This document shows positions 46,419 through 57,818 of a stretch of DNA of 64,000 nucleotides, one piece after another. A program made the translations under genes and the position numbers. Within the stretch, counting starts at the first letter, position 1, and each line of letters begins with the position of its first letter. This stretch comes from Sesamum alatum (lineage: Eukaryota; Streptophyta; Magnoliopsida; Lamiales; Pedaliaceae): assembly GCA_034509735.1 (NCBI GenBank), contig JACGWO010000012.1, positions 9,794,367 through 9,858,366 on the forward strand. Reading direction: 5' to 3'. The notes beneath the pieces were generated by a model. That model did no database searches, was not told the DNA's origin, and saw nothing but the letters and a program-made list of their open reading frames with translations.

Positions 46419-47700
46419 ATGTCTAAGAACCCACTTTCAACCATTCTCGAGACAAATAATTTAATGGAACCAACTACAACGACTGGTTGCGCAATCTCAG
46501 GATAGTCCTGGATTATGAGAACCAAGGCTACGTCATGGACGAGCCTCTCCCTAGGACCTTACCGGAAGGATCCACGCCAGAGGAACGTGAGACGTTCGAG
46601 ACTTGGCATAAGGATAACCGGAAGGTTCGTAGCATCATACTTGCTTCGATGACCAATGAGATTCAAAAGCAATATGAAAGGCTAGACGATGTCCCTTCCA
46701 TAATGGCTCGCCTTAAGGATTGCTATGCAGTCCCGGACCGGCATACTAGGTATGTCGCGACCAAGGCGTTCTTTGGAACTAAAATGACAGAAGGATCCTC
46801 TGTACAAGAGCATGGGGTTAAAATGCTTACCCTAGTGGAAAAGCTCGAGGACCTAAAGGCAGGTCTCGATAACGAAACGTACATAGATGTGATCCTTCAG
46901 TCACTCCCACCCTCCTTTGATCAATTTATTGTCAACTTCAACATGAATGCACTTGAGAAGGGTATTCATGAGTTGATCAATATGTTGGTGCAATACGAGG
47001 CAACGACTAAGAAGTCCACGCCTTCGGTATTGTTTGGAGGTGCTTCTACTTCCAAGACGAAAGGCAAGGGCGCCGGACGTTGGAAAAGGAAGAAAGGGAA
47101 GGGAAAGGCAGTCATAGCAGCTACGAACACTCAGAGTGTTCCCATTGCCAAAGAGGGGAAAGGCAAAGGAAAGGGAAAGGTTGTCTCCAAGCAACAGTCG
47201 AAGGCATATGACATATGTATCAACTGCCGTGAGAAAGGGCATTGGAAGAGAGAGTGCCCCAAACTCTTCTCAAACCAAGGTATATTTGTGATTGAGGTTA
47301 ACATGGTCACTAATTCTGCCTCTTGGGTATTGGATACCGGCTGTGGAGCTCACATTTGCAATGATCTGCAGGTGTTGAAAAGAAGCAGAAAACTAAGTAG
47401 CGGGGACATGATCCTGAAGCTCGGAAATGGCAAGGCCATCTCGGCAGAAGCAGTAGGATCCGCCACTTTAGTTATTAGTGATACCATTAGCATAGAATTA
47501 GAGCAAGTTTATTTTGTACCCAGTATGATTAAAAACATCATTTCCATTCCATTGTTAGACAATAATGGTTATGAGTTTAAAATCAATAAAAATTGCTTTT
47601 ATTTGATGAGGTGTGGAATTGCTCATCTACTTGGTACATTACATAATGGGCTCTATATCTTGCAACAAACGAATTTCGTTCTTAACGCTCAACACAAACG
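46419..47700 (+). pseudogene. gag and protease of E
   Basis: ATG at 46419 opens SKNPLSTILET. One base is missing near 46455-46461 relative to W, so the long frame is entered only from about 46470. Gag (NDWLRNLRIVLDYENQGYV, PEGSTPEERETFE, LASMTNEIQKQYERLD, VILQSLPPSFDQF) forms the particle shell. A Lys-rich region and a CX2CX4HX4C zinc knuckle at 47216-47257 bind RNA. The protease active site DTG is at 47333-47341 within WVLDTGCGAHICND. Gag, protease and integrase share one 616-codon frame, as usual in copia. The early frameshift would prevent normal gag synthesis. Confidence 0.93.
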
Positions 47701-48561
47701 GAAATTAGATAATAACGGGAACGCACGTCTGTGGCACGCTAGGCTAGGTCACATATCCCAAGATAGGATGAAAAGGTTGGTAGACTCAAAGAACCTAGAG
47801 GTTGGGGACTTGAGTGATCTACCAACTTGTGAATCTTGTCTAAGAGGGAAAATGACCAAGAAGCCCTTTGTAGGACAAAGCAGGCTTGCCACAGGTCTGT
47901 TGGACTTGGTCCATACAGACGTGTGTGGACCACTAAGGACGCAGGCCCGAGGTGGGTTCTCCTACTTCATAACCTTCACCGATGATCATTCACGGTATGG
48001 TTATGTTTACCTAATGAGGTACAAGTCTGAAGCTCTTGAGAGGTTTAAAGAATTCAGACTTGAAGTGGAGAATCAAACCAACTGCAAAATTAAAGTCCTA
48101 CGGTCAGACCGAGGCGGTGAATACCTTAGTGCCGAATTCCTAGATTATCTAAAGGAACATGGTATAATATCAGAATGGACACCTCCCGGAACACCACAGT
48201 TAAATGGCGTCTCTGAAAGGAGGAACCGAACCCTGTTGGACATGGTTCGTTCCATGATGAGTTTTACCAAAATTGCCCCTATCGTTTTGGGGTTATGCAT
48301 TAGAAACGGCAGCCAAGTTATTGAATTTGGCGCCTAGTAGTGTAGTGACCCAAACGCCATATGAGATATGGCACGGCAAGCCTGCATCCTACAACTACTT
48401 GAAAGTGTGGGGTAGCCCCGCATACGTCAAGAGGTTAGTGGAGATAAGCTAGAATCCAGATCTAGCCTATGCAGGTTCGTTGGATACCCTAAAGAAACTG
48501 CGGGTTATTACTTTTATGACCCTTTGGAACAAAAGGTATTTGTTTCAAGGAATGCAGTATT
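47701..48561 (+). pseudogene. integrase of E
   Basis: The zinc domain (LWHARLGHISQ to PTCESC, about 47730-47840) precedes the catalytic core with Asp at 47918-47920 (HTDVCGP), Asp in FTDDHSRYGY (47981) and Glu at 48215-48217 (SERRNR). It inserts the cDNA into the chromosome. An extra A in the run at 48269-48272 breaks the frame after MSFTK, and a missing G near 48440 shifts it again. The core triad is intact, but the C-terminal part is out of frame. Confidence 0.93.
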
Positions 48562-50471
48562 CTTGGAGCAAGGCTTCCCAGAGGATATCCAACCTGATGA
48601 GCTGATCCTTGAGGAATCAAGTGATGGAACTCAGCCATCAGAAACAGTCGCGGAAACCTCACCTAGAGGATTCAGGATAGACACTAGGAGGACTGACCAA
48701 CCTAGAGAAGTCCAACATGCTAGGCATGAAGGACAACCTCAAGAAAGGCCAGTCCCGGTCCCTGAACCGCCGGCTCCGATACAGTCAGCGCCCACAGTTA
48801 CCACTAACGTTCCCGTTCTCCGAAGGTCCACTAGAGAATCCAGACCTCCAGTGAGATATGGATTTCTAGGTGCGACCGATCTTCTGGATAACGATCCTAA
48901 GACATACGGGGAAGCGATGTCAGACATCGACTCTGGGAAATGGCTTGAGGCCATGAAAACCGAAATGGACTCCATGAGCGAGAACCAAGTTTGGAGACTT
49001 GTAGATCCACCGAAAGGTGTTAAGCCAGTGGGCTGTAAGTGGGTCTACAAGCGCAAACTCGGCGTTGATGGAGAGGTCACTACCTTCAAGGCTAGGCTTG
49101 TAGCTAAGGGATACACTCAACGACCCGGGGTCGATTTTGAGGATACCTACTCGCCAGTAGCCATGGCTAAATCCATTCGGATCCTGCTTGCCATAGCAGC
49201 ATGGTATGACTATGAAATATAGCAGATGGACGTGAAAACGGCCTTCCTCAACGGTTTCGTTGAAGAAGAGATCTATATGGATCAGCCGGAGGGTTTCACG
49301 GTCACTGGAGAAGAACAGAAGGTCTGTCGTCTCCAGAAGTCCATCTATGGCCTCAAACAAGCTTCCCGGAGTTGGAACATTCGATTTGATGAGGTAATAC
49401 GGGGTTATGACTTCATCAAAAACGAATCCGACCCTTGTGTATACAAGAAGGTCAGTGGGAGCTCCATAGTGTTCCTAGTGCTTTACGTGGATGACATTCT
49501 GCTCATTGGAAATGACGTCAGAATGTTAGGAAACACGAAAGCATGGCTGTCAACCAAGTTTTCCATGAAGGACTTGGGTGAAGCATCCTACATCCTAGGC
49601 ATCCAGATTGTCAGGGACAGATCTAAAAGGATGTTAGGGCTCACCCAAAACTCGTATGTGGAGAAAGTCCTAAAGAGATATCGAATGGACAACTCCAAAC
49701 GAGGGTTCCTTCCTATGAGGCATGGGATCAAGTTTGTCCAAGAAACAGTCCCCGCAGACTGATGAGGAACTTGAAAAGATGAAAGTCATCCCCTATGCGT
49801 CTGCCGTAGGTAGCATCCAATATGCGGTCCACTGCACCAGGCCTGACATTGCATACGCTTTGAGCGTGACAAGCAGATATCAGTCCTGTGCAGGAGAGGC
49901 ACATTGGAATGCAGTTAAGGGCATCCTTAAGTACCTAAGGAGGACTAAGGAAATGTTCTTAGTCTATGGCAATGGAAAACTAATTCTGGAAGGCTTTAGC
50001 GACGCTAGCTTCCAGTCTGATGACGATGATGCCAAGTCTCAATCAGGGTATGTATTCAAACTCAACGGAGGAGTGGTGACTTGGAAAAGTTCCAAGCAAG
50101 CAACCACTGCTGACTCCACCACTGAGGCTAAATACATAGCGGCTTCAGAAGCTGCCAAGGAAGCGGTTTGGATGAGAAACTACATCCAAGAGTTGGGTGT
50201 GGTGCCTAGCATCGCCGAGCCCGTTGTCATCTTCTGTGATAACAACGGTGCAATAGCGCAAGCGAAGGAACCGAGATCTCACCACCGTTCCAAACACATT
50301 CTTAGACGCTACCATCTTCTTAGAGAAATGGTAGGAAGAGGTGACGTTCGGATGGACCGAGTCAACTCAGCAGACAACACAGCAGACCCGCTGACAAAGC
50401 CTATGTCGCAAAGTGCTCATACGCAACATCTTGAGAAGATGGGGATTAGGCATATGGGTGATTGGCTTTAA
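48562..50471 (+). pseudogene. RT and RNase H of E
   Basis: After a Pro-rich linker (48600-48830), RT begins with the blocks SDIDSGKWLEAM, PKGVKPVGCKWVYK and ARLVAKGYTQRPGVDF, then TAG at 49220-49222 where X-type copies have a Trp codon (IWQMDVKT). RT continues in frame with GLKQASRSWNIRFDE and YVDD at 49484-49495. An extra base near 49733 shifts the frame into RNase H (49722-50471: GFSDASFQSDDDDAK, ADSTTEAKYIAASEA, DNNGAIAQ, HHRSKHI). The natural stop is at 50469-50471. One stop and one frameshift inactivate it, unless they are sequencing errors. Confidence 0.93.
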
Positions 50472-50473
50472 AG

Positions 50474-50487
50474 GTCAAGTGGGAGAT
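50474..50487 (+). other. polypurine tract of E
   Basis: GTCAAGTGGGAGAT, immediately before the 3' LTR. Confidence 0.85.
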
Positions 50488-52480
50488 TGTTAGAATAGGT
50501 GACCATGTAAGCCAATTTTGGCGGGTATATGTAACCTATGTCTAGACAATTATAAGTGTTTTGATAAATCATTAATGAATAAACAAGTGAATTTTCATTT
50601 GGCATTACTTTGTTTGTGTTCACTTGCACATATTTATCCATATCTGTTCACTACGCAAACAAAGCCCACGGACTGAGAATCAATTTCGGGGACTGGGACT
50701 ACGCTTGGAGGTAGGTCCATGGAATCAGTCTTCCCGAATCAGTCCGGAAATCTCCAAGTCAAGGAATCCCGAAAATGGGTACCGGGATTCCATTTGAGAC
50801 TTGCACTAAGCATCTGCTGTCGTGTTTCATCGACGGGTGACGAGGATCGTCTAAGCAGTGTTAGTGGGTTAGCATGCGAGGACGCAGCTGACTGAGGTGA
50901 CTCGCGGGAACCGTCTTACGGAGGACCTTGAGTATGGTCTGCAAGGTATGACGAGTATTCCCGGTTCCAACGGTACAGGTCAAGTCCTTTGACTTGAGGA
51001 ATTGCTGAGTTTACCTGTACATCAGGGTTGTATCTTAGGTATGGTGAGAGATTGCCAGAATTCTCTTTGGTAGTCATAAGCCATGTCTAGTGCAGTCCTG
51101 GTGTGCAAAGTGACAGTAGTTTCCAAGAAAGGATCTGTCTCCTGTCAATAGGCTTTGACAGTTGAGTCTCATGTATACTCTAGGTCTTGTCCCTAAAACT
51201 GTGGCCACAGTGACTGAACAGAAGGGAAGGATTCCCTTGCGGCGTTTAGTGAGGACAGACCGACACTTGGGTCCAAAACGGGTACCTGCATTTTCCGTGC
51301 CCTAGACTCTAAGTGATGAGACCGAAGACAGAAGGACAAGCGTACTGTTAGAGCCTAAATGTTCATCCCTGAATATTTCACCTAGTCTCTAGTGCCATGG
51401 ACCGTTGCTAGATGGCCACCCATGGTAACGGACGGATTCTAGGAATCCGACCAAGTCTAGCTGAAAGGTGAACCTAAAGAGTCACACACTATCCACACAC
51501 AATTAAATATTTAATTTGGAATTAAATATTGGAGTGAAGGAATGATTAAATTAGATTTAATCGGGACCTTTATTTTTTCTTGGAGAAATAATTCTTTCTA
51601 TTTTGATAGAAGGAATTAAATTGATAGATTGGATTTATCAAAGGGATTTATTTAATGGGCTTAAATAATATTTATATTTATTTTAGCCTCTTGGAAATAT
51701 TTAAATAGGTTTTAAATATTTCCATTAAATTAAATTAAATCAACGGTTGAGATTAATGGGAGAGATGGATGGCTAGGATCGTTTTGACTAGGTCAAAAAC
51801 ACTAGTTTGACTAGGACTTTGACTAGGTCAAAATCCTAGTCAAATTAGAGTTCTTAAAAGAGGAGTTTAAAGAGGATTAAAACTCCTCTTCTATATAAAC
51901 CCCTAGCATCCTACAATTTACATGATGATGAATCTCCAACACACACACTACTACACACACACACGGATCTCTCCCTCTCATCTCTCGTTCGCCTCTCTCT
52001 CTCTCCAAAGAAAAATTATTTTCTTGATTCTTTTGTTCTTGGAACATTAGAATCTTGATGAATCAATACCATTAATTGATAATGTGTTATTGATTCATCC
52101 ACTCCAAAAATATAAACTTGTTCGTTGCTAGCACGACGTGCAAGATACGTGGGTGGATCGTGTGTCACGATTTGGAGGGTCTCAAGAACGAGATCTTGGT
52201 GCAAAACGGGGAACAACGCGTGTAGCCGTTGAAGACGAAAACGACAACGGGTAGGTCTCGTTTATGTTTTTCGTCCTCTTTTATTTTCCAACCTTATGGC
52301 CTCCATGATTTATTTTATGTTATTCGTTCATGAGATACACCGAACGCCCGGGAAATTTCAAAGGCACACCCTTTGAAACGTGTTTTAATTTAAAAGCATG
52401 TTTAAATTCCGCATTTATTTTTTAATTATACCGCGCTTCCGCATTCGCGCTTTTCCCGGGACGATCCACATAATCTTTCA
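50488..52480 (+). repeat. 3' LTR of E
   Basis: 1993 bp, matching 42049-44041 at about 99%. Its U3 hairpins are cleaner than in the 5' copy; for example AATATTTAATT-TGG-AATTAAATATT at 51506-51530 is perfect here and mutated at 43075-43090. Confidence 0.97.
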
Positions 52481-52485
52481 CTTAT
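52481..52485. repeat. target site duplication of E, right copy
   Basis: CTTAT directly after the 3' LTR. Confidence 0.97.
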
Positions 52486-53836
52486 CCTATCTTTAGAGAT
52501 ATGACCTAACCTCGCATGCCATATCTGTGCGTTATTATGATCATCACGTTTTCATTTGTGTTCTGCAGTCATAATCCAATTAGACTGTTGAAGTATGTAC
52601 AGACCGTTGACTAATGTACCAAGCAGATGAGAAATACCATCTTTGATAATGAAAAAACCGTTTTTATTGATGGTAAATTCATATCCCTCCTTATCAAGGA
52701 CCGAGATGGAAACAATGTTTTTGATCATGCTAGGTACATAGAAACAGTCGTTCAGTACAATCCTAACATGACTACTAATGGCTAACTCTAGTGATCCTAT
52801 GGCCTCCGCAGCAACGGCCTTGCCATCGCCTAGCCTCAAGATCATCTCATCCTTGGTTAGCCTTCTGCTTCTTTGCAGTGCCTGCAAATCAATGCAGATG
52901 TGAGCACCACACCCGGTATCCAATACCCATGAAGTAGAATTAGTAATCATATTAACTTCAACCACAAACACACCTGGGTTGGAGAGGAGTTGTGGGCACT
53001 CCCTCTTCCAATGCCCTTTCCGTTGGCAATGCATGCAGACATCATTTTGTCTTGGACTGCTGAGAACCACGGGCCGTCCCTTTCCCTTTGCTCGGTCCAA
53101 CCGGAGCAACAGGGACGCCTGGAGCGCGAGCAGGGGCCACAACCGTCTTCCCTTTGCCCTTCTTCCTCTTCCAGCGTCCGGCCCTCTTGCCATTCGCCTT
53201 GGAGGTCGAAGCCTCTCCTATCAATACCACCGGTGCTGACTTGTGGGTCGTTGCCTCGTATTGGACCAGCATGTTGATCAACTCATGAATAGACTTCTCA
53301 AGTCCGTTCATGTTATAGTTTACAACAAACGGGTCATAGGATGGAGGAAGCGACTGGAGTATCACGTCAATATACGTGTCATTGTTAAGCCCAACTTTAA
53401 GGTCCTCGAGTTTCTCCACTAGGGAGAGCATCTTGACCCCATGACTTTGTACAGACGCTCCTTCAGCAAGCTTGGTGCCAAAGAATGCTTTTGTGGCGGC
53501 ATATATAATATGCCTATCCGGAACCGCATAAACCTCGTTCATGCGGAGCATTATGGCGGAGACGTTGTCCAGCCTCTCATACTGCTTCTGGATGTCGTTA
53601 GACATCGAAGCCAGTATGATACTGCGTACTTTTCGGTTGTCCTCATGCCATTTCTCGAACGTCAAACGTTCTTCAGGCGTGGACCCTTCCGGTAAGTCGC
53701 TCGGTGGTGGCTCGTCCAAGACGTAGCCTTGGTTCTCGAAACCGAGGACAATCCTCAGGTTTCTCAGCCAGTCCGAGTAGTTCGTTCCGTTGAATTTGTT
53801 AGTCTCAAGAATCATGGTTAACGGGTTCTTAGACAT
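52486..53836 (-). pseudogene. gag, protease and integrase start of W
   Basis: The minus-strand frame from 53836 opens MSKNPLTMILETNKFNGTNY with an intact gag start and runs 264 codons to 53042. A frameshift near 53050-53190 moves into a 213-codon frame (53193-52552). This holds the zinc knuckle (CMHCQRKGHWKREC), protease WVLDTGCGAHICID, and LLGTLVNGLYILQQSNW before integrase. E interrupts just after the start of the integrase zinc domain. Gag here is the best preserved N-terminus in the window and shows where the A copies are damaged. Confidence 0.9.
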
Positions 53837-55577
53837 ATCTACATTAATGAAAATGTAAAGCAGAAATTAGCAGATGATGGTAATATTATTGTTCAAGTTG
53901 AAGACTTGGTCTTTTAGTCTTTAACCCTCCCACTATTTATACGAAAGTCCGCCACTCTCAAGCGGAGTTTCGGGAACCATTTCCTAGTGGGCTTGGGATC
54001 CACAAGCGTAATCTCCATGCCCCGCTTTTACGATTCACATGAAGAAGACCTCGTGGGAGATATCCAATCTCATTCTCATCCAATGAGATTCCCAAGATAT
54101 TTTGCCTCACCTATTCACATGGTCCCGAGGACTCCAAGCGAACCATGTTACTCAGTGTTGGGCCCGACCCATCAACCAAATCATGCCTCAAACTGTCGCC
54201 CCCCACGATTCGTGAGACAGGGAAACAGCGAGGGCAGTCTTTTTGTTCACAACAATAGTGCAGCTTTCCCCTAGTCCAAGTGTGCCACGACTCGTGAGAC
54301 CACACTTGGGTAGTGGTAGCTTCCTCACCACATTGCTGTGGATGGAAGGCTTGGACAGACCAAATACCATTTTGATCCAAGTCCGTTCTAGGCCTAATAT
54401 TTAATTTGGTCCAACCAAATGAGAGTTTGTGTATGACCGAGACCTCATCAAATTATTGTGTTTTAGCATGCTTAAATATCCAATATTTAAAGCGATAAAT
54501 AAATACGCCGCATGCAGAAAATATAGCATACCCCTGTTTAGGATGATCACAAGCCCAACCTATGCAACCCACTGAGCCCGCAGTGAGTCTATGGTCTGTC
54601 TAGGGTGGTCCTAAATTATTACAATAATAATAAACCCATTGTCATTCCAATAGGCCTTAAAGTGCTTCTTGTTTCACGCCTTGATGCTCCTCCTTGGGGT
54701 CTCCGACTCCAATTGCTTGTTAAAAGTAAAACTTCACCAATCCTATCTACTCTCATTACAACTGAAAGTAATACATTGGTAATAAAGAAAACAAGCCTTA
54801 ACATCATGAGGCTGATAATACGGGAGATGATAGTCCCAAAAATAAGAGGCACGCAGGCCCCACCCAACAGAAAATAAATGATCATACTTTCATCCATACA
54901 TAAGGTCTAGGGCTCTTGTGATCATCCCATGTTGATTCCATCAACATACATAACATAATTATTCCAAATAATCATTTTCAATGGATATTCCAAATACCCA
55001 AGTGATGTCCAACATCACAAAAGCATAAATATACAAATAATATGCAAAATTCAAATTTTAAATTTAATGGACATTTTAAACAATGCATCCAATGCATGTA
55101 TTAATCCCAAATTAATTAAGCAAATTTAACCCAAGGAATAATCCAATTATTCCAAAAATTGGGATCGGTCGTATAATTGGGTTTAGGAAGGAATCGGTTT
55201 ATTGGGATCGGTCGTATAATTGGGATCCAATTATTTAAGCAAATTTAACCCAAGGAATAATCCAATTATTCTGAAAATAAGTATGCAATTTTAGATCCAA
55301 TTTATACGACCGATCCCAATTTTTTTAATTTTTTTTTGTTTTTCAGAACTGTTTCAGCACAATAACATTAATATTATTCTGAAAATAAGCATGCAATTTT
55401 AGATCCAATCTAATAAAATTAAGTATGCCAAAAGTCCATTAAATCCAAACAATTGAATCATCATATTATTCATATATTTATGTAATCTAACATGCCAATA
55501 AAGCCATTTAAAAGCAAGTAGACATGCCAAACACATAGATCTATGCCCCTTACATAGAACCGGGCTCTGATACCACT
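53837..55577 (-). other. untranslated leader of W
   Basis: About 1.74 kb, shorter than in the A elements because the GC island is absent. Palindromes CACGATTCGTG (54204-54214) and CACGACTCGTG (54286-54296) and a reduced hairpin (around 54570-54585) are kept. A rearranged AT-rich tract lies at 55119-55425. The PBS complement GGCTCTGATACCA is at 55563-55575. No supported gene. Confidence 0.8.
55119..55425. repeat. nested direct and inverted repeats in the W leader
   Basis: A 24-bp unit beginning ATTGGGATCGGTCG is at 55158 and 55201, and is inverted at 55297-55320. A ~35-bp unit beginning AAGCAAATTTAACCC is at 55119 and 55237. A third unit beginning TATTCTGAAAATAAG is at 55267 and 55373. Confidence 0.85.
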
Positions 55578-57375
55578 TGAAGGAGAAGCAAAATCAAGTG
55601 AAGAACACAAGTGTGAGAGAGGGAGAGAGCACGAAATTTTTAGAGAGAGGAGAGGATTTTTATCTTCTCTTTTTCCTAGAAAAAGATGAATAATGAATCA
55701 CTTATGCTTGGTGTTGTATATTCTAATATATATACATAATTAATGTGATTACTGGAATGTGTCTAGGTTCATCCAAGGATGTCTAGATTCATTCCAATCA
55801 ATCACCATCAATTCTTCAATCAAGCCTACCAAAATTTATGGTATGATCAAATCATACCAAAAGGGAAGAGCTTGATTGGAGTTGATTTGTCTCTTTCCAA
55901 AAGAGATAAGTCAACATACCACCTAGCATGAAACATGGCTGATTTTGCTTCCTCCAAGGGAGCGTGTCGGCCATGTTTGATTAAGGAAAGAAGTCCAACT
56001 TCTTCCCATTCCAAATTAGGAATTATTTCTCCTCTCGGGTATAATTTAACGGATCGAATTTTATCGTAATCCAATTGCGACGAACCCAATATTAAATCCA
56101 ATTTGATGTCCACTTAAATTATTCCCGTTGATCTTTTAATCCAATTAAAAGATCCAACGTCTCAACATCTCAACTTTCCATATTTAATCGAAAATCCAAT
56201 TTACCGATTAAACGGAAGCCCGATACAATATCGGCCCGTCCATCCAATGGACTATCCCTTATGTAATCCAATTACTTATTTTATCCTTCGAGATTGACTC
56301 CAAGTCGATCTCTCAACCTCCTCGGTAATTTGTGTGTGACCCTTTAGGTTCACCCTCAGCTAGACTTGGGCCCGTGTCCCACAAGGGCCCGTTACCATGG
56401 GTGGCCGTCTAGCAACGGTCCATGGCACCAGAGACTAGGTGAATTGGCATGAACATTTAGGCGCCGATTCCGTACGGGTACGATCCTTCCGTCTACCGTC
56501 TCCCGGCCTTAGTCTAGGGTATGGAATTGGGCGTCGGTTCCCATCCTTGACTAGGCATCTATGCTTAATACTCGAGACCACGTATGCTTCATTGCATCGA
56601 CACAGGAAACCATTCCCTGTTCGACCAACCACTGTGGCAACAGCTTCAAACAGCATGAACGTGTCTCCGAGTGCATAGGAGATACCTCTGTCACATACTG
56701 ACAGGGGACGGATCCTCTTCTTGGAATCCACCGTCCTCGCTACACATTCTGACTGCACTGGACAAGGCTTATAATTATCATCTTACAGAATGATCACCTC
56801 TCGCCAGATCCAAGATACAGCCATCCTGTGCACGTGACTGCCATGATCCCTCAAGTCTGAGGATTACTCCCGTATTATCGGAACCGGGGAAAACCAATCA
56901 TACCGACCAAGCCTCCAAGGCTTCGATATGATGATCCCCGCGAGTCAGTCCAGTCGGCTCGAGCCCAGTCGACCAACCCATCAAGATCGTGTAGGCGTCC
57001 CACGCCTGTCGCCGATGAAACACAGCACTCCTCCAATGAACACGATTCTTGACGCAAGTCTCAATAGGTCCCTCGATGCCCTGTCTCGAGGTCCTCGACT
57101 TGGAACGTTTCAGACCCAACTCTTAATCAGTTGGTTTCATGACCACCATCCAATGCGTAGCCCAACTGCATGAGTTGTTATCCATGGTCTGTGGGCTTTG
57201 TTGTGATATAAGTTAAACGCCGTTTTAACAAATGTAAAGTGAGCACAACAAAGTAGGTACCAATAGTGACGAACACTCACTTTATTCATCACATAATAAT
57301 ATTACAATTACATCGAGTTGTATAATAGATTACAAATCGCGAAACCTATTGGCTTTCTGGTCACCTATTCTAACA
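55578..57375 (-). repeat. 5' LTR of W (type C)
   Basis: 1798 bp, TGAAGGAGAAGC to CTATTCTAACA on the + strand, two bases from the PBS complement. It carries the conserved block (56328-56465) and a hairpin array (55839-56312) with CCA centres on this strand. The reverse TATA box is not obvious; ATATATATACAT at about 55720-55735 is a candidate. Confidence 0.93.
55839..56312 (-). repeat. hairpin array in the U3 of the C LTR
   Basis: Inverted repeats with 3-base centres, CCA on the + strand (TGG in LTR sense): 55881-55915 (16-bp arms with two G:T), 56130-56154 (11), 56238-56252 (6) and 56290-56312 (10, one G:T). One at 55839-55859 (9) has centre CAA. Several shorter or imperfect ones lie between, near 55960, 55990, 56070, 56100, 56190 and 56270. 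Stem sequences are unrelated to those of the G LTR. Confidence 0.8.
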
Positions 57376-57421
57376 GCTTGGTCTTTAGTCATTTAATGCT
57401 CCCACTATTTATATGAAAATG
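57376..57421 (-). other. 46-bp sliver of copia leader
   Basis: Matches the reverse of the copia leader just upstream of gag (GCTTGGTCTTTAGTCATTTA; compare 24710-24755). It is trapped between the W 5' LTR and the gypsy LTR, so both elements appear to have inserted into the leader of a further copia copy. Confidence 0.75.
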
Positions 57422-57813
57422 TGATAAGTGTGTAATTTGCCACGATTTAAGACTCGTAATGCCTTATTTTAAGGACTAATTACTCCTAATCATGTGGATT
57501 TATTGTATTTTCAGGAAATATGTCTTGTAAGGAGTAAAAGATGGTGAAATGGAGCTAATAATGGCATTTAGAGGCATTTGAGGGAACTAGTGAAAAAGAG
57601 TGACAGATTCGAAATTTCCACTAAGCGTGCCCACGCTTAAACACTGCAGTCAACTTGAGAGAAAAAGGAAAGGTTGCGGATTTCATTGAAGGACGAAGGA
57701 ATGATTGCTGAAAACCCTCCTCAAGAATCCGAAATTTATCTTTTAAATTGCTAGGAATTAAGTAGTTAACATGTTTATGAGCAATCATGTATCTACCCCT
57801 TTTCTTGTCTGGG

Positions 57814-57818
57814 GTCGT
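57814..57818. repeat. TSD of the solo LTR, left copy
   Basis: GTCGT, identical to 59798-59802. Confidence 0.95.

Larger units (their letters stand above)
42049..52480 (+). mobile_element. complete Ty1/copia element E (type A)
   Basis: A 10,432-bp element with both 1993-bp LTRs, PBS, 2.4-kb leader, gag-pol and polypurine tract, flanked by CTTAT on both sides. The LTRs differ at about 18 positions by eye (roughly half substitutions, half one-base indels), or about 99% identity, so insertion is recent. It lies in the integrase of W in opposite orientation. It is the reference for the other A copies. Confidence 0.97.
38518..57375 (-). mobile_element. copia element W (type C), split by E
   Basis: Antisense element: truncated 3' LTR (38518-39478), pol (39494-42048), then E, then the rest of integrase, protease and gag (52486-53836), leader, PBS and complete 5' LTR (55578-57375). 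Removal of E and one CTTAT copy rejoins the integrase zinc region. The LTR is distinct from A and B, and the leader lacks the GC island. Five bases after the 5' LTR are GCTTG; the other flank is lost in the inverted repeat. Confidence 0.9.

Noticed and set aside
55700..55760. Microsatellite-like ATATATAT run as a firm TATA box for the C LTR
   Set aside because: A possible promoter, but position and strand are uncertain, so it is mentioned only as a candidate.
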